DNA of 64,000 nt from an uncultured Prevotellaceae bacterium (GTDB lineage: Bacteria; Bacteroidota; Bacteroidia; Bacteroidales; Bacteroidaceae). How positions within the stretch are numbered: position 1 is the stretch's first letter; each line of letters begins with the position of its first letter. The notes under the pieces are model-generated. The model was not told where the DNA came from, made no database searches, and saw only the letters and a list, made by a program, of their open reading frames with translations. The stretch covers positions 1 to 64,000 of the forward strand of contig CACYQO010000033.1 in assembly GCA_902776545.1 (NCBI GenBank), in the 5' to 3' direction. The position numbers were made by a program, and so were the translations under genes. Positions 25,265 to 33,521 of the stretch are shown piece by piece.

Positions 25265-25963
25265 TTACTCTGAGGCAGAGACTCTTTCGTTGAAACGAGC
25301 GAGGAGCCATTCCTTTTGCTCAGGGATGGTCATGTCGGAGTTGTCGAGTTCGAGGGCGTCGTCGGCCTTGCGGAGGGGAGAGACCTCGCGGTGGGAGTCG
25401 ATATAGTCGCGCTCCTCGACGTTCTTCAGGATATCGTCGAAGTCGGCGGGCATGCCCTTGGCCTTCAGCTCGTCGTAGCGGCGCTGGGCACGCACCTTGG
25501 CAGAGGCCGTGACGAAGATCTTCAGTTCTGCATCAGGGAAGACAGTGGTGCCGATGTCGCGGCCGTCCATCACTACACCCTTGTCCTTACCCATCTGCTG
25601 TTGCTGGGCAACCATCGCCGTGCGTACGAAGGGTATGGCGGCCACGGGGCTCACATGGTTGGAAACTTCGAGCGAGCGGATCTCCTGTTCGACGCACTCG
25701 CCGTTGAGATAGGTGTCAGGACGTCCCGTCTCAGGGTTGAACTTGAACGAGATGCGGATGTCTGGCATCTGCTGTTCGAGGGCATCTGTCTTGACGCTGC
25801 CGTCTTCACGGAACAATCCGTGACGGAGGGCATAGAGGGTGACGGAGCGATACATCGCGCCTGTGTCGACATAGACGTAACCCACCTCACGGGCGAGGTC
25901 TTTGGCCATCGTGCTCTTGCCGCACGAGGAGTGGCCGTCGATGGCAATGGTAATCTTCTTCAT
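25265..25963 (-). CDS. cmk: cytidylate kinase
   Basis: 232 residues. P-loop GHSSCGKST near residue 10, [34 protein letters not shown] and the C-terminal lid helices are all present. It phosphorylates CMP/dCMP. It overlaps porQ by 4 bp, the usual pair in Bacteroidetes. Confidence 0.97.
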   Translation of the reverse strand: MKKITIAIDGHSSCGKSTMAKDLAREVGYVYVDTGAMYRSVTLYALRHGLFREDGSVKTDALEQQMPDIRISFKFNPETGRPDTYLNGECVEQEIRSLEVSNHVSPVAAIPFVRTAMVAQQQQMGKDKGVVMDGRDIGTTVFPDAELKIFVTASAKVRAQRRYDELKAKGMPADFDDILKNVEERDYIDSHREVSPLRKADDALELDNSDMTIPEQKEWLLARFNERVSASE

Positions 25964-26949
25964 AATGTGTATGATACGTTAAATAATAATGATGATGCGC
26001 TGACGTGGTATTTGCCATAGGCAACGTGGAGTTTGAAGCGTTCCAGCGAGAGACCGCCGCCTACGGAGAGGCCTGCGCCGTGGGATGACGAGCTGTCGGC
26101 TTCGCTGATCTTCATCTGACTGGCACGACGGAAGTTGTAGCCTACCGCCACATAGATCTGCTGGGAGAGCTGCACGTCGGCGCCGATGGCGATATGACGG
26201 CCGAAGGCTTCGTCCCAGTTGTTGAGCCGGCTGAGGGTGAGCGAGAAGCGCAAGGGCGCATTGCCCAGACCTTTGGTGATTCCCACCTGCAAGTCGAGGG
26301 GAATCTTGTCGAACGTGTCGTCGTAGGCCTTCACCTGTCCGCCGAGGTTCTTGGCGACGGCAGAGAGACTGAGGTCGCGCTCTTCGTCGAAGTAATTCAG
26401 TCCGAGGTCTACGCCCACGGCCAGCGAGCTGTAACCTGCAATGTGCGAGGAGATGATCTTGGCGGTGATGCCGCCGTTGAGCCTCTCCGTGAGGGCGTAG
26501 GCAAAAGAGCCTGCAAGGGCGATGTCACGGGCAGAGAAGGTTCCCAGGTCTTCGTCGTCGGCTGTGGTCTCCTTCATCTTGCCGTAGTCCATGTACTGGC
26601 CAGTGACAGCCCATGTGCCCCGTTCGCCGATGCCTCTGATAAAGGCGGCGCTGGCGGTCTTGGCACCCTCCATGTAGGTCATGTAGTTGAGGTTGATGGT
26701 GCGGTCGCTGACACCGTTGATAAGAGCAGGGTTGTGGAAGACCACCGTCGCATCGTCGTCGGTGATGGTGATGTTCTCGCCACCCAGGGCAGCGATATGG
26801 GCACTGACAGGCAGACGGAGGAAGTTGTAGGCGGTCTGGCTCTCTTGCGAGACAGCAGTGAGAAGTGAAAAGTGAAAAGTGAAAAGTAGTAGCAGGATTT
26901 TCTGCCACCAAGCGCGCTGATTCCTATGATTTACTGACCTCTTTGTCAC
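25960..26949 (-). CDS. porQ: type IX secretion system protein PorQ
   Basis: 329 residues. Outer-membrane beta-barrel of the PorQ family (PorQ/PorV-like): [36 protein letters not shown] after the signal peptide, then many amphipathic strands to a final FNVSYTL. PorQ helps the T9SS handle or attach cargo. The signal peptide ([20 protein letters not shown]) is encoded by a repeat element (26856-26911) that also encodes the signal peptide of the TPR protein at 12350; no PorQ family trait explains this. First gene of porQ-cmk, promoter box at 26971-26978. Confidence 0.93.
   Translation of the reverse strand: MTKRSVNHRNQRAWWQKILLLLFTFHFSLLTAVSQESQTAYNFLRLPVSAHIAALGGENITITDDDATVVFHNPALINGVSDRTINLNYMTYMEGAKTASAAFIRGIGERGTWAVTGQYMDYGKMKETTADDEDLGTFSARDIALAGSFAYALTERLNGGITAKIISSHIAGYSSLAVGVDLGLNYFDEERDLSLSAVAKNLGGQVKAYDDTFDKIPLDLQVGITKGLGNAPLRFSLTLSRLNNWDEAFGRHIAIGADVQLSQQIYVAVGYNFRRASQMKISEADSSSSHGAGLSVGGGLSLERFKLHVAYGKYHVSASSLLFNVSYTL
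26856..26911 (-). repeat. subtype I element inside porQ
   Basis: On the minus strand: GTGGCAGAAAATCCTGCTAC core, then TTTTCAC words. Matches 12391-12445 closely. Confidence 0.9.
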
Positions 26950-26970
26950 GTCCTTTTTCTAAAATCGCTG

Positions 26971-26978
26971 CAAAGATA
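26971..26978 (-). promoter_or_regulatory. porQ promoter box
   Basis: Minus-strand TATCTTTG, 21 bp before the ATG at 26949. Confidence 0.6.
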
Positions 26979-27042
26979 CAAAATAATTCTTAATTTCACT
27001 GATATTTTACCTTTTTACTGTTTTACCTTTTCACTTTTTTGT

Positions 27043-27050
27043 TACCTTTG
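27043..27050 (+). promoter_or_regulatory. tonB promoter box
   Basis: TACCTTTG, 42 bp before the ATG at 27093; it rules out the longer frame from 27039 as the translated start. Confidence 0.65.
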
Positions 27051-27092
27051 CATAACCATTCATTTAATAAACGGAAGAAAACCGGATTTATT

Positions 27093-27788
27093 ATGGAAGA
27101 GAAGAAAAGTCGTCAGGCCGATCTGGAAGGCAAACGCGTGCAGGGGTTCCTTTTGGGACTCATCCTTGTGCTCGCATTGCTCTTTGTGGCGCTGGAATGG
27201 AACAGCGGCGACTCGGGCTGGGCTTTCTTCGAAGATGACGACGATCTGGAGGCCGAACTCGAACTGGAACCTCTGAAGCGCGATAAGGACGAGATTCCCA
27301 TGATGCTGCCGCAGGAAGCGACGCCTGAGCCGCCCAAGACGGAAGAGTTACGATTGGTGGAGGACGATGTGGAGATAGCCCCAGAGCTCACGCCAGAGAA
27401 TGTGGAGATTCCTGAACCGCCTGAGAATCCGGATCAGAAGGAGCAGCCCGAGGTGGTTGATATGTACGACGAGCCTGTGGATATCCGCGTGGTGGAGGAT
27501 CTGCCACAGTTCCCCGGTGGTGCCGCAGAGTTTATGAAGTGGCTCACGAAGAACCTGCGCTATCCTGCCTCTGCCCAGTCGCAGCAGGTGAAGGGCAGGG
27601 TAGTGGCTCAGTTTATCATCAATCGCGACGGCAGTGTGACAGACCTTGAGGTGACGGAACATCTGAACCATGCCTGCGACAATGAGGTATTGCGTGTGCT
27701 CAGAATGATGCCGAAGTGGCAGCCTGGACTGATGGATGCCAAGCCCTGCCGCACGAAAGTCTGCATCCCCGTTGTATTCAATCTGTGA
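27093..27788 (+). CDS. tonB: energy transducer TonB
   Basis: 231 residues. Cytoplasmic N-terminus, one membrane segment (GFLLGLILVLALLFVALEW, about 17-35), a long Pro/Glu-rich periplasmic linker (50-140) and a C-terminal TonB domain (about 145-231: PQFPGGAAEFMKWLTKNLRYP, VKGRVVAQFIINRDGSVTDL). It couples the proton gradient to outer-membrane receptors. An ExbB/ExbD set is 2 kb downstream. Start chosen after the promoter box; the linker's EP/PE richness is typical. Confidence 0.93.
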   Translation: MEEKKSRQADLEGKRVQGFLLGLILVLALLFVALEWNSGDSGWAFFEDDDDLEAELELEPLKRDKDEIPMMLPQEATPEPPKTEELRLVEDDVEIAPELTPENVEIPEPPENPDQKEQPEVVDMYDEPVDIRVVEDLPQFPGGAAEFMKWLTKNLRYPASAQSQQVKGRVVAQFIINRDGSVTDLEVTEHLNHACDNEVLRVLRMMPKWQPGLMDAKPCRTKVCIPVVFNL

Positions 27789-27826
27789 AGAATTAAAAAA
27801 TTGAAGAATTAAAGAATTAAAAAATT
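27786..27826 (+). repeat. GAATTAAA-type array between tonB and the polyprenyl synthase gene
   Basis: GAATTAAA, GAAGAATT and AAAAATT words fill the spacer up to 5 bp before the next ATG. Confidence 0.75.
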
Positions 27827-27831
27827 ACAAT

Positions 27832-28806
27832 ATGTATAAAGCAGAAGAATTATTGAAGTTGGTGAATGAGGCAATCGACGGTCTGGCATACGACCGCAAG
27901 CCTGCCTCGCTGTATGAACCTATCAAGTACGTGCTGTCGCTGGGTGGCAAGCGTGTGCGCCCTGTGCTGATGCTCATGGGCTATAACCTCTTTAAGGACG
28001 ATCCTGAGCGTATCATCACGCAGGCCATCGGACTGGAAACCTATCATAACTTCACCTTGTTGCACGACGACGTGATGGACAATGCCGAAATGCGTCGTGG
28101 TCATGAGACGGTGCATAAGAAATGGAACGCCAACCAGGCCATTCTCTCTGGCGACACTATGCTGTTGCAAGCTTTCGAGCGTGTGGAAGCTTGTGAGGTG
28201 AAGTATCTGAAGGACGTGTTCACCACATTTATGCAGACTACCTTCGAGATTGATGAGGGACAGCAGCTCGACGTGGAGTTTGAGACGCGTGATGATGTGA
28301 AAGAGGAGGAGTATATCGAGATGATTCGCCTGAAGACAAGTGTGCTTCTGGCCTGTGCGCTGAAGATCGGTGCCATCCTCGCTGACGCCCCGAAGGAGGA
28401 TCAGGAGAACCTCTACGGCTTTGGTGAACAGATAGGACTCGCGTTCCAATTGCAGGATGACCTGCTTGATGTGTATGGCGATCCGAAGGTGTTTGGCAAG
28501 GACATCGGCGGTGACATCACCTCGAACAAGAAAACCTATATGCTTATCAATGCCGTAAACCGTGCGAATGATGCACAACGCCAAGAACTGATGCGCTGGA
28601 TCGACGCCAAGACGTTCGACCGCGATGAGAAGGTGAAGGCTGTGACGGCACTCTACGATGAGATCGGCATCCGTCAGTTGTGCGAGCAGAAGATCGAGGA
28701 ATGTTACGCCCGCGCTCAGACATTTGTGGATAAGGTTAGTGTCAGTGAGGAGCGCAAGGCCATCTTGAAGGCCTATGCCGCTGCGATGATGAAGAGACAG
28801 AGTTGA
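27832..28806 (+). CDS. polyprenyl diphosphate synthase
   Basis: 324 residues. Trans-prenyltransferase with GGKRVRPVLMLM, first aspartate-rich motif LLHDDVMDNAEMRRG (near 82) and second motif FQLQDDLLDVYGDPKVFGKDIGGD (near 205). Makes a long-chain isoprenoid diphosphate, possibly the menaquinone side chain or undecaprenyl precursor; chain length not determinable by eye. tatD follows. Confidence 0.95.
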   Translation: MYKAEELLKLVNEAIDGLAYDRKPASLYEPIKYVLSLGGKRVRPVLMLMGYNLFKDDPERIITQAIGLETYHNFTLLHDDVMDNAEMRRGHETVHKKWNANQAILSGDTMLLQAFERVEACEVKYLKDVFTTFMQTTFEIDEGQQLDVEFETRDDVKEEEYIEMIRLKTSVLLACALKIGAILADAPKEDQENLYGFGEQIGLAFQLQDDLLDVYGDPKVFGKDIGGDITSNKKTYMLINAVNRANDAQRQELMRWIDAKTFDRDEKVKAVTALYDEIGIRQLCEQKIEECYARAQTFVDKVSVSEERKAILKAYAAAMMKRQS

Positions 28807-28840
28807 AACTTTGAACTTTGAGCTTTGAACTTTGAGTTTT
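28803..28840 (+). repeat. CTTTGAA-type 7-bp array before tatD
   Basis: Words CTTTGAA and CTTTGAG fill the spacer; the tatD ATG at 28841 follows immediately. Confidence 0.8.
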
Positions 28841-29656
28841 ATGATTACCAAGAGCTTTGTTGATACCCATTGTCATTTAGACGGAGAAGAATTCAAAGAT
28901 GATCTTGAGGCTGTGATTGCCAGAGCCAAGGAGGCTGGGGTGATGGCCATAGGTGTGCCAGGTATCGACTTGAAATCCTGCGAGACTGTCATTGCTCTTT
29001 GTGAGAAATATTCTGGCTTCTGCTTCCCTATGTTGGGTTTGCATCCAGAGGAAGTTCGTACAGATTGGAAAGATGTCTTGTCTGCCATTAAACATATCAT
29101 AAAGTTCAATGTTCAAAGCGCAAAGTTCAAAGTCTCTGCCATCGGCGAGATTGGTCTCGACTTTTACTGGAGCCGTGAGTTTGAAGAGGCTCAGTTACAG
29201 GCATTTGAGGAACAGGTGCGATGGTCTATAGAATTGCAGTTGCCACTGATGATTCATTGTCGGAAAGCGCAGAACGAGATGGTAAATATATTAAAGAGGT
29301 ATAAGGACGATCTGCCTGGTGGCGTGTTCCATTGCTTCACGGGCAATGCCATCGAGGCGCAGGAGTTGTTGAGTTTCGAACGCTTCGTACTCGGCATCGG
29401 AGGCGTGTTGACGTTCAAGAAGTCCAAACTCCCAGAGACGCTCAAAGAGGCAGTGCCCCTGGATCGTATCGTGCTCGAGACGGATGCCCCCTACATGGCG
29501 CCTGTGCCTATGCGTGGCCAGCGCAACGAACCCGCCTTCGTGGCATATGTGCTTCGCAAGCTCGCTGAAATCTATGGCGTCGATGAAGAGACTGTGGCCG
29601 CTGTAACTACCGCCAACGTAGAGCGAGTATTTCCATTGATAGTTAACAAATCATAA
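28841..29656 (+). CDS. tatD: TatD-family metal-dependent hydrolase
   Basis: 271 residues. DTHCHLDGEEF at the N-terminus, metal-ligand ILETDAPYMAP, MIHCRKA and the C-terminal NVERVF are as in TatD/YcfH nucleases. Residues about 87-98 (KFNVQSAKFKV) are an insert encoded by AAAGTTC words, just before SAIGEIGLDFYW, where other family members go directly into this block. ATG 28841 is preferred over the TTG at 28832, which is in the array. Confidence 0.93.
   Translation: MITKSFVDTHCHLDGEEFKDDLEAVIARAKEAGVMAIGVPGIDLKSCETVIALCEKYSGFCFPMLGLHPEEVRTDWKDVLSAIKHIIKFNVQSAKFKVSAIGEIGLDFYWSREFEEAQLQAFEEQVRWSIELQLPLMIHCRKAQNEMVNILKRYKDDLPGGVFHCFTGNAIEAQELLSFERFVLGIGGVLTFKKSKLPETLKEAVPLDRIVLETDAPYMAPVPMRGQRNEPAFVAYVLRKLAEIYGVDEETVAAVTTANVERVFPLIVNKS
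29099..29133 (+). repeat. AAAGTTC 7-bp array inside tatD
   Basis: AAAGTTC, AATGTTC, AAAGCGC, AAAGTTC and AAAGTC in 7-bp register. Confidence 0.85.
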
Positions 29657-29687
29657 AGTTCAAAGTTCAAAGTTCAAAGTTCAAAGA
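29655..29687 (+). repeat. AAAGTTC 7-bp array after tatD
   Basis: Four AAAGTTC words, then GAAAA and the exbB-frame ATG. Same arrangement relative to a TAnnTTTG box as before infC. Confidence 0.85.
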
Positions 29688-29689
29688 AA

Positions 29690-30616
29690 ATGATTACCTT
29701 TGCATCCGCAAATCAACAAGGAGAGGTGCTCGAGTGGTTGAAGAGGCACGCCTGGAAAGCGTGTAGCCGGCAAAACTGGCTCGCAACAATTCTGATTGCA
29801 CTGACCTGTTTGCTATTTTCTGCGCAAACGATACAAGCACAAAATTCTTCCCCCCAAGACAGTGTAGTTGCGACCGTTTCGGTTGCTGATGACTCTTTGG
29901 CCATGGCAGATTCCCTGGCAGCAGAGGCGATGGTGATGGATGATCCAGAGGCAGACGCTGACGAGGAGGGTGGTTTTCACAAACAGTTGAAGACGAAGTT
30001 CATCGATGGCAACGCAGGCTTTATGTCACTCGTAGCCCTCGCCCTCGTGCTGGGACTGGCCTTCTGCATCGAGCGCATCATCTATCTGACACTCTCGGAG
30101 ATCAAGACACACAAACTGATGGAGGATATTGAGAACCGTCTGAAGCAGGACGATGTGGAGGGTGCGAAGACCATCTGCCGCAACACCCGTGGACCTGTCG
30201 CCTCCGTGTGTTATCAGGGTCTGTTGCATATACACCAGTCAATGGATGCTATCGAGCGTTCCATTACGAACTACGGTGGTCTGCAGGCTGCGAACCTTGA
30301 GAAAGGCTGTTCGTGGATCAAGCTCTTTATTGCGATGGCACCGTCGTTGGGATTCCTCGGCACGGTCATCGGTATGGTGATGGCTTTCGACCAGATCCAG
30401 CAGGCAGGCGACATCGGACCTACCATCGTGGCGCGTGGTATGAAGGTGGCCCTTATCACGACTATCTTCGGTATCGTGGTGGCCTTGATACTGCAGTTGT
30501 TCTATAGTTACATCCTCTCGAAGATCGAGCGTCTCACCGCCCAGATGGAAGAGAGTGCCATCACGCTCCTCGACATGATCACAGAGTATAAGTTAAAAGT
30601 GAATAGTGAAAAGTGA
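29690..30616 (+). CDS. exbB: MotA/TolQ/ExbB-type proton channel protein
   Basis: 308 residues from the longest start. A hydrophobic signal-like segment (ILIALTCLLFSAQTIQAQ), an acidic linker (40-95), then ExbB core with three membrane segments (about 105-130, 205-230, 245-275) and GTVIGMVMAF near 223. Part of a TonB/Tol-type motor with the two ExbD proteins. The first 39 residues are unusual: they are the translation of a tRNA-Ser remnant (EVLEWLKRHAWKACS...). The promoter box at 29695-29702 would start RNA near 29708, after ATG 29690, so GTG 29726 or TTG 29738 could be the real start; read-through from tatD would permit ATG 29690. The last residues (KLKVNSEK) and stop are encoded by a GTGAAAA array. 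Confidence 0.85.
   Translation: MITFASANQQGEVLEWLKRHAWKACSRQNWLATILIALTCLLFSAQTIQAQNSSPQDSVVATVSVADDSLAMADSLAAEAMVMDDPEADADEEGGFHKQLKTKFIDGNAGFMSLVALALVLGLAFCIERIIYLTLSEIKTHKLMEDIENRLKQDDVEGAKTICRNTRGPVASVCYQGLLHIHQSMDAIERSITNYGGLQAANLEKGCSWIKLFIAMAPSLGFLGTVIGMVMAFDQIQQAGDIGPTIVARGMKVALITTIFGIVVALILQLFYSYILSKIERLTAQMEESAITLLDMITEYKLKVNSEK
29695..29702 (+). promoter_or_regulatory. promoter box in front of the tRNA-Ser remnant
   Basis: TACCTTTG, 17 bp before the first base of the tRNA-like sequence: the normal distance for a tRNA promoter. Confidence 0.6.
29720..29807 (+). pseudogene. tRNA-Ser(GGA) remnant overlapping the start of exbB
   Basis: Starts with a 5' acceptor strand GGAGAGG, a normal D arm (GCTCGAGTGGTTGAAGAGGC), a perfect 5-bp anticodon stem with CTGGAAA loop (anticodon GGA, 29754-29756) and a class II variable arm (AGCC...GGCT). 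The 3' third is not a tRNA: no TTCRA loop and no CCTCTCC acceptor strand. A 7-nt loop and imperfect stem fall where the T arm should be (29783-29799), but may be chance. Total footprint 88 nt fits a tRNA-Ser. Confidence 0.8.
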
Positions 30617-30632
30617 AAAATTTGCTGCCGCC
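30594..30632. repeat. subtype II 7-bp element at the exbB/next-gene junction
   Basis: GTGAATA/GTGAAAA words followed by AAATTTGCTGCCGC. It provides the exbB stop (30614-30616) and the GTG start (30613) of the next gene. Confidence 0.85.
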
Positions 30633-30972
30633 CTTCTTTGTTGATGTGATGCTCGTGCTGATGTACATCGTGCTCGCTGTTGCGCTCTGTGTGACGGCGT
30701 ACAGCGTTTGGCACGGCATGCGTACTCGTCGTAAGGGCGACGATATCGTCAACCGCGTGCCAGCGGGTAGAATAGGGTGGTGCGTACTCTTCGGCCTGCT
30801 ACTCTGCCTCGTCGTCACGTTCTTTCTGGGTTCCTCCAAGCCCGTCATGACCAACGGACAGCCTTTCACCAGCGTGTTCTGGCTGAAGGCCACGGATATG
30901 TTTATCTATACTTCCATCCTCCTGATCATCGGATGTTTCGTAAGCGCTTTCGTCAGCAGATTCCGGAGCTGA
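30613..30972 (+). CDS. small membrane protein of the exb cluster
   Basis: 119 residues, not recognised by family. Three hydrophobic segments (about 8-33, 54-70, 92-112) with a basic loop (HGMRTRRKGDD). It overlaps both neighbours: its GTG start lies within the exbB stop region and its last 40 bp overlap exbD. In Bacteroidetes exb clusters a small membrane protein often sits between ExbB and ExbD; its role is unknown. The first residues (KNLLPP) are encoded by the repeat core, so start assignment is uncertain; ATG codons further in (residues 13 and 17) are alternatives. Confidence 0.65.
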   Translation: MKNLLPPFFVDVMLVLMYIVLAVALCVTAYSVWHGMRTRRKGDDIVNRVPAGRIGWCVLFGLLLCLVVTFFLGSSKPVMTNGQPFTSVFWLKATDMFIYTSILLIIGCFVSAFVSRFRS

Positions 30973-31450
30973 ACACCACGTCGACGGCAGACATCTCGTT
31001 TATGTTGCTGATCTTCTTCCTCGTGACATCGTCGATGGACACGGACAAGGGACTCTTGCGCCAGATGGCACCACCGCCCATGGAGAACTCCCAGCCGCAG
31101 GATGTGAACAAAGACCTCGTGATGCGTGTAGAACTCGATGCCAACGATCAGCTTACCTGCGACGGAAAACCTGCAACGCTTCAGGAACTCTCAGCGGCCG
31201 TAGTCTCTATGGCTACAGTAAACAGAACGGAACATATCGTTGCCATCCAGGCAGACCGTGAAACCACCTACGAGGCCTATTTCCGCATGCAGGATGCCAT
31301 CGTCGCCGCCTATCACCAGTTGCGCGAGCAGTATTCGCAGAAGCGTTATGGCAAGGCCTATCGCCAGCTGACATCTGAGGAGCGTTCCCTCGTCAACGAA
31401 TACTACCCCCAGCGCATCAGCGAATCTCTCCAAGAGAAAGGAGGTGGGCA

Positions 31451-31454
<4 letters not shown>
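30933..31454 (+). CDS. exbD: ExbD/TolR biopolymer transport protein, first copy
   Basis: 173 residues from ATG 30933. Short basic N-terminus (MFRKRFRQQIPELNTTS), one membrane segment with the conserved Asp (TADISFMLLIFFLVTSSM; the Asp is proton-relay in the family), then a periplasmic domain. It overlaps the preceding membrane gene by 40 bp and the second ExbD by 4 bp (ATGA). I prefer 30933 over the longer frame from 30777, which is out of register with family N-termini. Confidence 0.9.
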
Positions 31455-31990
<536 letters not shown>

Positions 31991-32016
31991 TTGTTCGATA
32001 TTTCAGAAATTATGTA

Positions 32017-32024
32017 TATCTTTG
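32017..32024 (+). promoter_or_regulatory. promoter box of the TMEM43-like gene
   Basis: TATCTTTG, TTCG 19 bp upstream at 31994-31997; start codon 58 bp downstream. Confidence 0.6.
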
Positions 32025-32081
32025 CACCGTGAATCACTAAAATCAACAAATAAATAGTAAATCATTAAATCAAAAATCAAA

Positions 32082-33521
32082 ATGGCTTATCAAGAAGTAA
32101 CAACGACGGGTTATGGTACCCGAGTAGGCAACTCATTCAAGGCTATTGGCAGCGGATTCCTGATGTTTGTCCTGGGAACGGCGCTGCTGTGGTGGAATGA
32201 AGGTCGTGCCGTGAAGACAGAGAAGATGCTCGACGAGGCAGGCAACAACTACGTCGAGATGGAGAACCCCAACAAGAAAGACGCATCACTCGAGGGTGAA
32301 CTCATCTGTGGTACCGCTATGGCTACTACTGAGGACTCTTTAGTAGATGCCCAGTTCGGCATCGGCGCGAAGGCCATCTCCATCCGTCGCAACGTGGAAT
32401 ACTACCAGTGGGTGGAGCACTCACAAACCAAGCGCGAGGACAAGCTCGGCGGCAAGGAAGTGACCACGACCACCTACACCTACACCAAGGAGTGGGTGTC
32501 GAGTCCTATCCAGTCATCGGATTTCCACGATCCCGCCTATCAGAACAAAAACTCTGTGTTGACCACCATCGAGGACGCCGACCAGTGGGCAGAGACCGTG
32601 AAGTGGGGTGCCTACACGCTCCCCGAGGGCCTCTTCCACCGCATCTCCTCCCGTGAGGGCATCGACCTCGCCATCTCCGAGGATTTGCTGAAGCAGTTCG
32701 ACAAATCGACACAGGCCGCCTACGAGCGTGCCCACGGTCTGGTGAATACCACTATCAATAAGATCTCGCAGGCCGTCTCCCAGCCCTCACAGCCCGTGCA
32801 GCAGCCTGCCTCAGTGGCCATCCCTGATTCCATCAAGGCCCTGCTGCCCGACTCCGTCCGCGCCAAGCTCGACTCCATCCAGGCCGTCACTGACTCGCTG
32901 AACAAGCAGATGGCCAATGCCGAGAACAAGAAGGACCTGCAGTACGTCCATCAAGCCAGCAACGTGCTATATTTCGGTCGCGTGCCTGGTTCTCCCGAGG
33001 TGGGTGACGTGCGTGTGACCTTCGAGAAGGTGGTGCCTGCCAAGGTTACAGTGATGGCTGTGGTCGATGGCGACAGCTTCAAGCCCTACAAGGCTAAGAA
33101 CGGCAAGCGCTTCCAGACACTCGTGATGGGCAAAAAGAGCGGCGACGAGATCATCGAGGGTGAAAAAGAGGCCAACAACATGATCCTTTGGGCCCTCCGT
33201 ATCCTTGGCATCATGATCATCATCGGCGGTCTGAAGGGTATTTTCGGATTCCTCGAGACCATCCTCAAGGTGGTGCCGTTCATAGCCAACATCTTCGGCT
33301 GGGGCGTGGGTATCGTCTGCACGGTCGTGGGTATCGTATGGTCGCTCATCGTCATCGCCCTCGCATGGCTCTTCTACCGTCCCGTGCTTGCTATCTGCCT
33401 CCTCGCCATCGCAGGCTTCCTCATCTGGGTCTTCGCCTTCAAGGGCAAGGACAAGCTGAAGGAGCTCGCCTCTAAGGGTAAGAACAATCAGACACAGCCT
33501 GCACCTCAGAAGGCAGAGTGA
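32082..33521 (+). CDS. TMEM43 family protein
   Basis: 479 residues. N-terminal membrane segment (FLMFVLGTALLWWNEGRAV, about 26-44), a large extra-cytoplasmic region with a coiled part (about 230-290, ending near residue 292), then three or four C-terminal membrane segments (about 365-450) and a lysine/Gln-rich tail. The WNEGRAVKT motif after the first helix and the YYQWVEHSQTKRE block fit the TMEM43/LUMA family, whose bacterial function is unknown. Its stop overlaps the next start (TGATG), so the pair is coupled. Confidence 0.85.
   Translation: MAYQEVTTTGYGTRVGNSFKAIGSGFLMFVLGTALLWWNEGRAVKTEKMLDEAGNNYVEMENPNKKDASLEGELICGTAMATTEDSLVDAQFGIGAKAISIRRNVEYYQWVEHSQTKREDKLGGKEVTTTTYTYTKEWVSSPIQSSDFHDPAYQNKNSVLTTIEDADQWAETVKWGAYTLPEGLFHRISSREGIDLAISEDLLKQFDKSTQAAYERAHGLVNTTINKISQAVSQPSQPVQQPASVAIPDSIKALLPDSVRAKLDSIQAVTDSLNKQMANAENKKDLQYVHQASNVLYFGRVPGSPEVGDVRVTFEKVVPAKVTVMAVVDGDSFKPYKAKNGKRFQTLVMGKKSGDEIIEGEKEANNMILWALRILGIMIIIGGLKGIFGFLETILKVVPFIANIFGWGVGIVCTVVGIVWSLIVIALAWLFYRPVLAICLLAIAGFLIWVFAFKGKDKLKELASKGKNNQTQPAPQKAE

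Noticed and set aside
29720..29807. A working tRNA-Ser gene
   Set aside because: The 3' acceptor strand and T loop consensus are missing.
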